From Clostridia bacterium (GTDB taxonomy: Bacteria; Bacillota_A; Clostridia; TANB77; CAG-508): a DNA stretch of 56,095 nucleotides. Below are positions 23,819 to 32,118 of the stretch, piece by piece. The translations under genes and the position numbers were made by a program. Under the pieces are notes generated by a model. The model saw nothing but the letters and a program-made list of their open reading frames with translations, was not told the origin of the DNA and did no database searches. Positions within the stretch are counted from its first letter, which is position 1. Each line of letters opens with the position of its first letter. The stretch is from contig JAAVZD010000020.1 of assembly GCA_022791475.1 (NCBI GenBank), positions 1-56,095 of the forward strand, read 5' to 3'.

Positions 23819-25108
23819 ATGATTTCACAATTATTTGTATTATTAATACTAATATTAATAAATGCATATTTTGCAGCATCTGAAATAGCATTTATATCCT
23901 TAAATGATGCAAAAATAGAAAGAAGCGCAAAGGAAGGAAACAAAAAAGCAAAGCAAATAGAAAAAATGTTAAAAGAGCCAAGTAAGTTTTTAGCAACAAT
24001 ACAAATAGGCATAACTCTTGCAGGATTTTTATCTAGCGCATTTGCATCAGATGCATTTGCAGACATTTTAGCACCCGCTTTAAATAATATATTTCCTATG
24101 GTTAGTGTGCAAACCTTTAGAGGAATTTCTATTATAATAATAACAATAATATTATCCTTTTTTACATTAGTATTTGGAGAATTAGTTCCAAAAAGACTAG
24201 CAATGAAATACTCTGAAAAAGTAGCATATGCAAGTATAGGAATAATAAGATTTATTTCAATAATAACAGCACCATTTGTTAAAATTCTTACTAAATCAAC
24301 AAACCTAATATCAAAATTATTTGGAATTTCTGAAAACGAAGAAGAAATAGTTACAGAAGAAGAAATAAAAATGATGATTGATGAAGGTGAAGAAAATGGA
24401 ACAATAGAATTTGAAGAAAAAGAAATGATTAATAATATATTTGAATTTAATGATATTACAGCATCAGAAGTTATGACACATAGAACAGATATATTTGGTA
24501 TAGAAGTAAATGACAATATAGAAAAGAAGTTAAGCAAATTAGATGAATATAAATATAGTAGAATACCAGTATATGAAGATTCAATAGATGATATAATTGG
24601 AATTTTATTTGTAAAAGATTTATTAAAATATTTTGCTACAAACGAAAAAATAGAAGTAAGAAAAATAATGAGAGAAGCATATTTTGTACCAGAAGGAAAG
24701 CCAATTAATGAGCTATTTAAAGACTTACAAAAAAACAAAAGGCAAATGGCAATTATAATAGATGAATATGGTGGAACATCAGGGCTAGTTACAATGGAAG
24801 ATTTAATAGAAGAAATAGTAGGAAATATATTTGATGAATATGACGAAATTGAAAATGAATTTGAAAAAGTAGATGATAATACATTTTTGATAAATGGAAG
24901 TATAGCTATAAATGACTTAGAAAAGTTATTACAAATAAGTATTCCAGAAGGGGAGTATGATACATTATCAGGATATTTATTAGAAGAACTAGGAAGAGTT
25001 CCAAATGATAATGAAAAGCCAGTTATAGAAACGAAAAATGTTACTTACAAAGTAGAAGAATATGAAGATAAAAGAATTATTTTGGTAAAGGCGTGTAGAA
25101 ATTCATAA
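23819..25108 (+). CDS. CNNM/CorC-HlyC family membrane protein
   Basis: A 429-residue protein with an N-terminal DUF21 membrane domain (segments near 1-22, 55-80, 90-115, 125-145; conserved YFAASEIAFISLN and GELVPKRLAMKYSE), a pair of CBS domains (about 200-325, VMTHRTDIF and GLVTMEDLIEEIVGNI) and a C-terminal CorC_HlyC domain (about 345-425, GEYDTLSGYLLEELGRVP). Relatives are implicated in magnesium or cobalt export; the old name hemolysin is misleading. A GAGAGGAAGG lies upstream. The gene at 25131 follows 22 bases later and is probably co-transcribed. Confidence 0.9.
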   Translation: MISQLFVLLILILINAYFAASEIAFISLNDAKIERSAKEGNKKAKQIEKMLKEPSKFLATIQIGITLAGFLSSAFASDAFADILAPALNNIFPMVSVQTFRGISIIIITIILSFFTLVFGELVPKRLAMKYSEKVAYASIGIIRFISIITAPFVKILTKSTNLISKLFGISENEEEIVTEEEIKMMIDEGEENGTIEFEEKEMINNIFEFNDITASEVMTHRTDIFGIEVNDNIEKKLSKLDEYKYSRIPVYEDSIDDIIGILFVKDLLKYFATNEKIEVRKIMREAYFVPEGKPINELFKDLQKNKRQMAIIIDEYGGTSGLVTMEDLIEEIVGNIFDEYDEIENEFEKVDDNTFLINGSIAINDLEKLLQISIPEGEYDTLSGYLLEELGRVPNDNEKPVIETKNVTYKVEEYEDKRIILVKACRNS

Positions 25109-25130
25109 ACAAACGAAAAGAGGTAAAGAA

Positions 25131-26862
25131 ATGAAAAATGTAAAAATAGTTGCACCAATAATAGTGATTGTTATAGTACTAATATTAATAATAATAGGAG
25201 TAATAATAAACTCAAATAATAAAACTTATGAATTAGAAAAAATAGATAAGTACAGTTATTTTAAACTTTACAAAAATGAAAAATATGGAGTAATAGACTA
25301 TAAAGGAAACATATTAATAGACCCAATATATGATGTTTTAAATATTCCAAATCCTACAAAAGATGTATTTATAGGTTACTATAACTATAATGAAATGAAT
25401 GGGGAGTATGAAACAAAAGTATTAAATAAGAATAATGAAGAAATATTAAAAGAATATGAACAAGTATTACCACTTCTATGTGAAGAGTCAACATCAAATA
25501 TACCATTTGAAAAAAGTATATTAATTTATAAAGAAAATGAAAAATGGGGAATAATAGACTTTTCAGGAAAGAAAATTACAAAAGCAAATTATGATAGTAT
25601 AGAAAGTATGAAATATAGAGAAGGCACATTAAAAGTAAAACAAAATGAAAAATATGGAACAATAAATATAAAAGGAAAAACAATTATAAAACCAATTTAT
25701 GATGATATAACATCAGATGCTTATTATACAAGTGAAAAAGATTATACAAATGCAGGTTTTATAGTTCAAAATAAAACAGAAGAAGGATATAGATATGGCT
25801 ATATAAATAAAGATGGAAAACAAGTGCTATCAAATGAATATACAGAAATAGATAGAATAGTAAATTTAGATGAACTATATCTACTAGTTTCTAAAAATGG
25901 AAAATATGGAATAGTAAAAAATAAAAAAGAAATTATACCAATTTCATATGAAGAAATAGAATATAATAAAACAAATAATTTATTTGTAGTACAAAAAAAT
26001 TCAAAACAAGGTGTACTATCTGTAAATGGTGAAGAAATATTACAAATAGAATATGACTATATAATGTGTGGAATAAATAAACTTACAGCTACAAAAGGGG
26101 AAAGCATACAAATATATAATGCCAAAGGGGAAAAACAAAATATAAAATATGATAATACAATAGAAACAGCAAATGAAAATTATATAATAACAGTTGATGA
26201 AAACGAAAAATTTGGACTAACAAATAAAGCAGGAAAGGTGTTAATAAAAAATAAATATGAATATTTAGAATATGCCTTTGAAAATTACTTTATAGCAACA
26301 AAACAGCGGAAAAGTAGGAGTAATAGATGTAGCTGAAAATACAATAGTAGATTTTAAATATGACATTATACAAAAAGTAAAAGATAAAAATGCTTTGCAA
26401 GCAATTATATCAAAAGAAAATATAATAAATATGTATAATAATAAAATGGTACAACAAGTAAGTATAAAAAATGGTGTATTATACACATATGATAATTATA
26501 TAAAATTACTATCAAATACAGAAATGAAATATTTAAATAATGATGGAAATTTAATAAATAATAAAGAAATATTTACGCAAAATTCAGTATTTTCATATAA
26601 TAAAAATGGAAAATGGGGATTTGTAAATAAAGAAGATAATATAATAGTAGAAGCAAAATATGATATGGTAACAGAATTTAATAACTATGGTTACGCAGGA
26701 ATATGTATAAATGACAAATGGGGAGTAGTAAACGAAAATGGGGAAATAATACAAGAACCATCATATAAAATAGATTGGAATGAACCAGAATTTATAGGGA
26801 AATACTGTAAACTAAACTTTGGTTATGGCTTTGAATATTATACAGATGAGTTAACAAAATAG
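25131..26862 (+). pseudogene. WG-repeat protein with an internal frameshift
   Basis: One N-terminal transmembrane anchor (about 4-27) is followed by about ten WG repeats of the type KYGVIDYKGN-x-LIDPIYD. The reading frame from 25131 stops at 26336, but the repeats continue without a gap in another frame to 26862. Removing one A from the AAAA run at 26300-26303 restores FIATNSGKVGVIDVAEN and gives a single protein of about 577 residues. It may be a true pseudogene, slippage at the A-run or a sequence error. WG-repeat proteins are usually surface or periplasmic and poorly understood. RBS AAGAGGTAAAG precedes the ATG. Confidence 0.8.
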
Positions 26863-26921
26863 AAACTACTACTGAACTGTAACCTACTAGTCACAAATTT
26901 ACTATAAAATATAAAAAATAC

Positions 26922-26950
26922 TTGTAAAATATGTAAAAATGTGGTAGAAT
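26922..26950 (+). promoter_or_regulatory. promoter of rpsF-ssb-rpsR
   Basis: TTGTAA, 17-base spacer, TAGAAT with extended TGG. The -10 overlaps the left arm of the following hairpin. Confidence 0.65.
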
Positions 26951-26991
26951 AGCATTGTTATGAAAAAACAATGCTATTCTATTTGTTTTTT
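26946..26991 (+). terminator. terminator hairpin upstream of rpsF
   Basis: AGAATAGCATTGTT and AACAATGCTATTCT form a 14-base perfect stem, then ATTTG and T6. It probably stops transcripts from the WG-repeat gene. Because the rpsF promoter's start site falls within the left arm, rpsF transcripts could form only part of the stem. Confidence 0.75.
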
Positions 26992-27053
26992 ATAACATCC
27001 TTACTTACATTATATAGTATGTAGGTTATTAATCCAAAAGGAGGTGAAAAATA

Positions 27054-27338
27054 ATGAATAAATACGAGAGTGTTGTCATTATTAATCCAAATGTTGATGA
27101 AGAAGGAATTAAATCATTAGTTCAAAAATTCACAGCATTAATTAATAATGATGGTAAATTAGAAAAAGCTGATGAATTAGGAAAAAGAAGATTAGCCTAT
27201 GAAGTTAAGAAAAACAAAGAAGGTTACTATGTAGTATTCTATTTTGAAGCTAACACATCTTTAATAGCAGAATTAGAGAGAAATTATAGAATTACAGATG
27301 AAGTAATTAAATTTATGACTGTAAAAGTTGAAGAATAA
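27054..27338 (+). CDS. rpsF: 30S ribosomal protein S6
   Basis: S6, 94 residues, the partner of S18 on the small-subunit platform. It starts MNKYESVVIINPNVDEEGI and has GKRRLAYEVKKNKEGYYVVF, the conserved core, and ends RITDEVIKFMTVKVEE. AAAGGAGGTG precedes the ATG. It is the first gene of the conserved rpsF-ssb-rpsR operon. Confidence 0.97.
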   Translation: MNKYESVVIINPNVDEEGIKSLVQKFTALINNDGKLEKADELGKRRLAYEVKKNKEGYYVVFYFEANTSLIAELERNYRITDEVIKFMTVKVEE

Positions 27339-27364
27339 GGGGCCGAAAGGTAAGGTAAAAAAAT

Positions 27365-27793
27365 ATGAACAAAGTAATTTTAATGGGAAGATTAACAAGA
27401 GACCCAGAAGTTAGATACACACAAACTAACAACACACTAGTAGCATCTTTTAGCTTAGCAGTAAATAGAAGATTTGTAAGACAAGGAGAAGAAAGACAAG
27501 CAGATTTCATAAATATAGTTGCATGGAGCAAACTAGGTGAATTCTGTAGTAAATACTTCAAAAAAGGTCAACAAGTAGGTGTAATAGGAAGAATTCAAAC
27601 AAGAACTTGGGATGATGACCAAGGACAAAAACACTATATAACAGAAGTAGTAGCTGAAGAAGCATATTTTGCAGATAGCAAAAGAGATGGAGAAGCGGGA
27701 GGAAGTTTTGATGCTACATTTGGTAGCATGCCAGAGCAAGCTCAAGGAGCTTCTGATTTTGAAGTATCTTCAGGAGATGACCTACCATTTTAA
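27365..27793 (+). CDS. ssb: single-stranded DNA-binding protein
   Basis: SSB, 142 residues, with an OB fold: MNKVILMGRLTRDPEVRYT, the ADFINIVAWSKLGEF strand with its conserved Trp, and QVGVIGRIQTRTWDD. The C-terminus ends in the acidic tip SSGDDLPF that recruits replication and repair proteins. It lies 26 bases after rpsF. Confidence 0.97.
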   Translation: MNKVILMGRLTRDPEVRYTQTNNTLVASFSLAVNRRFVRQGEERQADFINIVAWSKLGEFCSKYFKKGQQVGVIGRIQTRTWDDDQGQKHYITEVVAEEAYFADSKRDGEAGGSFDATFGSMPEQAQGASDFEVSSGDDLPF

Positions 27794-27821
27794 GTGTTGG
27801 CATGAATGCCAACAGTGAATA

Positions 27822-27946
27822 ATGAATAGTGAATAGTTAATAATGAATAATTTTAATTTTTGATTATTATCTACTAGGTATTGATTAAAAAACGTAGGGG
27901 CTAAATCGGTAAGGAATATCAAAAAGAATTTACCGAGATTCGCCCA
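27822..27946 (+). repeat. GAAT-rich tract plus type A GTAGGGG repeat
   Basis: A degenerate simple tract (GTGAATAATGAATAGTGAAT and so on, 27818-27851) is followed by the repeat GTAGGGGCTAAATCGGTAAG ... ACCGAGATTCGCCC at 27894-27946. It sits between ssb and rpsR, hence in the operon transcript. Confidence 0.7.
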
Positions 27947-28033
27947 GATGCAAATAAATGAAAAAATTTACTTGAATTAAGAATGAAAAGTGAAGAGTAC
28001 AAACTCTTCGAGTTTGGAAAGGGGGAAAATGAG

Positions 28034-28315
28034 ATGGCAGATAAAAAACAAAAAAGAAATAATAGAAACAATAACATGGATGAAGATTACAATCCAAAGT
28101 TTAGAAAAATAAGAAAAAAAGTTTGTCCTTTATGTGCAGACAAAAATCTTGTTTTAGATTATAAAAATGCAGATCAATTAAAGAAGTTTATAAATGATAA
28201 AGGTAAAATATTACCAAGAAGAGCAACTGGTGCATGTGCAAAACATCAAAGAGATATTACTCTTGCAGTAAAAAGAGCAAGACAAATAGCAGTTTTACCA
28301 TACACAGCTGAATAA
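28034..28315 (+). CDS. rpsR: 30S ribosomal protein S18
   Basis: S18, 93 residues. The start is the ATG of [10 protein letters not shown] at 28034, after GGGGGAAAATGAG; the upstream in-frame ATG at 27983 would add an unrelated N-terminus. Conserved [35 protein letters not shown] and [19 protein letters not shown] are present. The Cys pair CPLC with CAKH suggests the zinc-binding form of S18. A terminator follows. Confidence 0.96.
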   Translation: MADKKQKRNNRNNNMDEDYNPKFRKIRKKVCPLCADKNLVLDYKNADQLKKFINDKGKILPRRATGACAKHQRDITLAVKRARQIAVLPYTAE

Positions 28316-28333
28316 AATTTAAAAAAATAAATC

Positions 28334-28378
28334 AAATAGGGGCTAGATATATGAACATATATCATAGTCTCTATTTTT
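28334..28378 (+). terminator. Rho-independent terminator after rpsR
   Basis: AAATAGGGGCTA-GATATAT and ATATATC-ATAGTCTCTATTT, then TT. Confidence 0.8.
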
Positions 28379-28408
28379 GTCGAGAAAAGAGAAGAAAAGG
28401 AGAAAAAG

Positions 28409-30247
28409 ATGAAAAGAACAAAAATAATAAGTATAATATTAATAATAATTCAATTACTTACAATATTAATGAATGTAAATATAGTAAAAGCAAATATAAA
28501 GGAAGGAGATACAATATTACTCCAAGGAGACCATGAATGTGATTCTTTAGTAGAATATTGGATGGCATCACATAATAAATGGAGTTATAAAATAGTGTGG
28601 TATGTATATTACATAGATGCTGAAACAGGAAGTAGATATCCAGCTTTTTGCATAGAACCAGTAAAGGATGGAGTAGGTACAGGATATGATGCATATAATG
28701 GGACTATTTTTAAAGAAAATGATCCAGTAATTTGGAGAATATTAAGCAAAGGCTATATGGGTTCAAATTATAAACAATGGAATTTAGAATGTGATGATGA
28801 CTTCTATTCTGCCACAAAAATTGCCCTTCATAGTTATGCAGAAGGAGTAGCACCAAAAGCTAAATATATATTAGGAAATAGAAGTGTAGATGGAAACACA
28901 GTAGAAGAAATACGAAGAAGAGGAGAAAAAGCATTAAATGTAGCACAAACACTATATGAATACGGTATAAATGGAAAAGAGCAATACCAAGCACCACAAG
29001 TAGGTATCAACAAAGATGGAGACAAAAAAGTAGAAATAATTGATGAAGAAGAATATTATATTCAAAATTATAAAATAACGGCTAATAAAGCTTTAAAATC
29101 TTATAAAATATCAATAGAAAATTTTATTTCTGGAACAAAAATATTAGATTCAAATAATAAAGAAGTTTCAACTTTAACTAATTCAAATTTCAAAATAGCA
29201 ATTCCAACTAAAAATATAAAAGAAAAAATAAATATGAAAATAAAAATACAAGATGCAGAAGTAAAAACCTGCCCAGTATATTTAGCTAAAAGCTCAATTG
29301 CTCAGGCACAAAGCTATGTAACATATACTGGCAGTTATGAAAAAGCAAATACAAGTATTAATTTAGAAATAGACCAAAATAACTGTAGTTTAGCACTTAC
29401 AAAAATAGATAGCCAAACCAAAAAGCCACTTTCAAATGTTACATTTGAAATAACAAAAGAAAATGGCGAAAAATTAGGAGAATACACCACAAACGAAAAA
29501 GGAATTATACAGTTAAGTAATTTAAAACCAGGTGTAATAAAAATAAAAGAAATTAAAGTAAATGAAAAATATATATTAAGTGGAAAAGTAGAACAAGTAC
29601 TATTACAATGGGGAAAGACAACAAAAGTTGAAATAAAAAATAATCGTAAGAAAGGAAATTTAAAAGTAGTAAAAGTAGATTCAGAAAATGAAGAAATAAA
29701 ACTAGAAGGAATAGAATTTGAATTATACAATGATAAAAAGGAACTAATAAATAAGCTTATAACACATAAAAATGGAGAAGCAACATTAGAAAATTTAGAT
29801 ATAGGAACATATTACTTAAAAGAAGTAAAAACTAATCAAGAATATGTTTTAAATGAAGAAGAAATAGAAGTAAAAATAGAATGGAATAAGGAAGCACAAA
29901 TTAAAATAAAAAACGAAAAAATAAAAGGACAAATAAAAATAATAAAAATAAGTGAAGACGACAATAAAATAACAGGAAACAAAGCAGGCACTCCAATTGC
30001 AAACGTAGAATTTGAAATAAAAAATGAACAAGGAGAGGTAGTACAAGCTATAATAACAAATGAACAAGGAATAGCAATAACAAAAAGGTTAGAAAAAGGA
30101 AAATATTACATAAAAGAAATAAAAACAGATAAAAACTATGAATTAAATAATACTATATACACAATAGAAATAACAGAAAATGAACAAATAGCCAATATAC
30201 AAATAACCAACAAATCAAAAAATAAATTACCAAGAACAGGATTTTAA
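28409..30247 (+). CDS. surface protein: thioester-type domain, three Cna-B repeats, LPRTG terminus
   Basis: A 612-residue secreted protein. A signal peptide covers about 1-29. Residues about 40-150 look like a thioester (TED/TQXA) domain: Cys81 in YPAFCIEP is the expected thioester Cys, but the TQxA motif reads TKIA (Lys137), so the usual Gln is missing. Three SpaA/Cna-B domains follow at about 325-400, 412-490 and 505-595, each with the LxPGxYxIKEI-like pattern. The protein ends LPRTGF, so the sortase motif is present but the membrane helix and basic tail that normally follow are absent. AAAGGAG precedes the ATG. Confidence 0.82.
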   Translation: MKRTKIISIILIIIQLLTILMNVNIVKANIKEGDTILLQGDHECDSLVEYWMASHNKWSYKIVWYVYYIDAETGSRYPAFCIEPVKDGVGTGYDAYNGTIFKENDPVIWRILSKGYMGSNYKQWNLECDDDFYSATKIALHSYAEGVAPKAKYILGNRSVDGNTVEEIRRRGEKALNVAQTLYEYGINGKEQYQAPQVGINKDGDKKVEIIDEEEYYIQNYKITANKALKSYKISIENFISGTKILDSNNKEVSTLTNSNFKIAIPTKNIKEKINMKIKIQDAEVKTCPVYLAKSSIAQAQSYVTYTGSYEKANTSINLEIDQNNCSLALTKIDSQTKKPLSNVTFEITKENGEKLGEYTTNEKGIIQLSNLKPGVIKIKEIKVNEKYILSGKVEQVLLQWGKTTKVEIKNNRKKGNLKVVKVDSENEEIKLEGIEFELYNDKKELINKLITHKNGEATLENLDIGTYYLKEVKTNQEYVLNEEEIEVKIEWNKEAQIKIKNEKIKGQIKIIKISEDDNKITGNKAGTPIANVEFEIKNEQGEVVQAIITNEQGIAITKRLEKGKYYIKEIKTDKNYELNNTIYTIEITENEQIANIQITNKSKNKLPRTGF

Positions 30248-30302
30248 TTTTACTAATTAGTTGGAATTTATAAAATAATATATTAAAATGGGAGGTAGAA
30301 AA

Positions 30303-30491
30303 ATGCCAACGATATCAAAATTTTATGGTATAGATATAAGGATGTATTACAAAGACAATATAAAACATAGCAAACCACACATACATGCATTTTATAATGA
30401 ATATATAGCAACTTTTGATTTAGAAGGAAATATTATAGAAGATAAAATTCCTTATTTTAATGGTTCTATTTTAAAACCGTTTTTTCCTTGA
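30303..30491 (+). pseudogene. DUF4160 protein, 5' part (3' part inverted)
   Basis: Begins MPTISKFYGIDIRMYYKDN and has KPHIHAFYNEYIATFDLEGN, the N-terminal half of DUF4160, a small protein often paired with DUF2442. GGGAGGTAG gives the start at 30303. After DKIP (30452) the frame runs into unrelated sequence and stops at 30491. The missing C-terminal half lies on the other strand just downstream (30450-30571), so the gene has been broken by an inversion. Confidence 0.85.
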
Positions 30492-30571
30492 ATGAATAAG
30501 TCCCATAGTTTTTTTAATTCATCCTTATGTATTTCTATCCATGCCTATAATAATTTTCTTTGACTATTAGG
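30450..30571 (-). pseudogene. inverted 3' part of the DUF4160 gene
   Basis: Read on the minus strand from 30571: PNSQRKLL, a TAG codon, then AWIEIHKDELKKLWDLFIQG, KNGFKIEPLK and TAA at 30452-30454. This is the C-terminal half of a DUF4160 protein and continues exactly from DKIP of the plus-strand half. The segment ends are CCT and AGG. Turning it round would put the stop codon TAA into TAAGGAGG, the ribosome binding site of the next gene. The TAG in place of an expected CAG shows decay after the inversion. Confidence 0.8.
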
Positions 30572-30581
30572 AGGTAAAAAT

Positions 30582-30821
30582 ATGACGCCTAATATAAAAA
30601 ATGTAAAGGTATTAGAAAATTATGAATTATTACTAATTTATGAAAATGGTGAAGAAAAGGTATATGATATGAAAAAGAATTTACAATATGAATGCTTTTC
30701 TAAATTAAAAGATTACGAATATTTTAAAAAAGTTCATCCTTGTGGTGAAACAATAGAATGGGAAAAAGGAGAAGATGTCTGCCCAGAGGATATGTATTTT
30801 AATAGTAAAAAAGTAAAATAA
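30582..30821 (+). CDS. DUF2442 domain-containing protein
   Basis: A 79-residue DUF2442 protein: NVKVLENYELLLIYENGEEKVYDMK, then ETIEWEKGEDVCPEDMYFNS. In many bacteria this family is encoded next to DUF4160, and the pair has been suggested as a toxin-antitoxin-like system without firm proof. The ATG follows AGGAGG. Its partner upstream is broken, so this may be an orphan remnant. Confidence 0.85.
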   Translation: MTPNIKNVKVLENYELLLIYENGEEKVYDMKKNLQYECFSKLKDYEYFKKVHPCGETIEWEKGEDVCPEDMYFNSKKVK

Positions 30822-30899
30822 TAAAAATAACCTCTTACAATGTTTATACATATAATATTTGTAAATACTATATGTAAAACATGTAGGAGGAATTTTTTT

Positions 30900-31760
30900 A
30901 TGAAATTAGGTTTAGCCTTATCAGGTGGAGGAATTAGAGGGATAGCACATGCAGGTGTTTTGAAAGCATTAGAAGAAAATAATATAAAAGTAGATATAAT
31001 AGGAGGATGTAGCAGTGGAAGTATGATAGCCTCACTTTATGCAATGGGATATTCGCCATATTACATATATATTCTATTTAAAACATATGCAAAAGAAATA
31101 GTAGGAACAAACGCAAACCCTATAATATCAGGAATACGTAGCTATTTAAAAGATAGGAAAAAAACAATAACAGGCTTAAGAAATGGAGAAAATATAGAAA
31201 AAATATTTAATGAAATGGCGAAAAAAAGAAATATAGAAAATATATCCCAAATAAAAATGCCACTTGTTATACCAACAGTAGATATTATGGATTCAAAAGA
31301 ATATATATTTACAAATAGTATACCAAATGTAGAAGAACACAAAGAACAATATATTACAGATGTCACAGTAGGAAAGGCAGTAAGAGCAAGTAGTAGTTTT
31401 CCAGCTGTATTTAGCCCATGTAAAGATAAAGTGCATAGTTTCATGGATGGGGGAACTTTGGATAATATTCCTGTAAATGAAGTAAAAAAACAAGGAGCAG
31501 ACAAAGTAATAGCAGTAAAATTTCACAGTGACCCAATAACTGAGGACAGTAATTTAATGGATATAGTAATGAAAACAATAGATATAATGGGAAGCAAAAT
31601 ATCAGAAGAAAGTTTAGAAATGAGTGATTTGGTATTAAATGTATATACAGATAAAGTAGGTTTATTAGATGTAAATAAACTAGAAAAATGCTATAAATAC
31701 GGATATAACTCAGTAATAGAAAATTTAGACAAAATAAAAGAAATAATAAATTCCCATTAG
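30900..31760 (+). CDS. patatin-like phospholipase
   Basis: A 286-residue patatin-family lipid acyl hydrolase. It has the oxyanion hole LALSGGGIRGIAHAGVL, the nucleophile elbow GCSSGSMIAS (Ser in G-x-S-x-G) and the catalytic Asp in FMDGGTLDN. The ATG at 30900 follows TAGGAGG; an in-frame ATG at 30840 has no ribosome binding site. There is no signal peptide. The last codons and the TAG stop lie in the GGGAC-family repeat at 31751, so the natural C-terminus may have been altered by repeat insertion. Confidence 0.9.
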   Translation: MKLGLALSGGGIRGIAHAGVLKALEENNIKVDIIGGCSSGSMIASLYAMGYSPYYIYILFKTYAKEIVGTNANPIISGIRSYLKDRKKTITGLRNGENIEKIFNEMAKKRNIENISQIKMPLVIPTVDIMDSKEYIFTNSIPNVEEHKEQYITDVTVGKAVRASSSFPAVFSPCKDKVHSFMDGGTLDNIPVNEVKKQGADKVIAVKFHSDPITEDSNLMDIVMKTIDIMGSKISEESLEMSDLVLNVYTDKVGLLDVNKLEKCYKYGYNSVIENLDKIKEIINSH

Positions 31761-31797
31761 GGACGTTTCCAAATGGGAAATCTGTCCCTAATGGGAA
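31751..31797 (+). repeat. GGGAC-family palindrome, copy 2
   Basis: TTCCCATTAGGGAC and GTCCCTAATGGGAA form a perfect 14-base outer stem; GTTTCC/GGGAAA forms an inner stem. It supplies the patatin stop codon and may serve as terminator. Confidence 0.8.
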
Positions 31798-31801
31798 CTT
31801 A

Positions 31802-31951
31802 TTATTTTTTTTTCTCTTTAGGAATAACAACATTTTTCTTTTCTTTTTTATCCTTAGGTTTCTCAATATCAATATGGTCATACACAGGAGAAATATTTAA
31901 ATCATTACCACCAGAAACTACTTCTATTTTTTTATTCTTTTTTTCTTCCAT
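31802..31951 (-). CDS. small charged hypothetical protein
   Basis: A 49-residue ORF on the minus strand: MEEKKNKKIEVVSGGNDLNI, then SPVYDHIDIEKPK and a Lys-rich end with NVVIPKEKKK. GAGGT lies upstream of the ATG. The VVSGG-NDLNISPVYDH segment looks like a conserved core rather than random translation, but I cannot name the family. It has no membrane segment. An overlapping plus-strand ORF is Phe-rich and lacks a ribosome binding site, and was rejected. Confidence 0.65.
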   Translation of the reverse strand: MEEKKNKKIEVVSGGNDLNISPVYDHIDIEKPKDKKEKKNVVIPKEKKK

Positions 31952-32058
31952 AACATACCTCACAAAATTATATTCTCATTTTCTATAATCATAGTCTACT
32001 ATATAAATTCAGAAAAAACAAGTAAACAATATAAAATTTTTCTAAAAAACATTTTTTA

Positions 32059-32087
32059 TTGAAAATGTCATAGTAGAATGTTATAAT
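32059..32087 (+). promoter_or_regulatory. promoter of the YnbB-like gene
   Basis: TTGAAA, 17-base spacer, TATAAT, 32 bases before the start codon. Confidence 0.75.
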
Positions 32088-32118
32088 ATTAACAGTAAAA
32101 AAGAAAAGAGGAATAAAA

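Noticed and set aside
28351..28536. 61-residue ORF overlapping the start of the surface protein
   Set aside because: It runs through the rpsR terminator and is low-complexity Asn/Lys translation in the wrong frame.
31773..31988. 71-residue plus-strand ORF
   Set aside because: It is Phe- and Ser-rich antisense translation of the small minus-strand gene at 31802-31951, and has no ribosome binding site.
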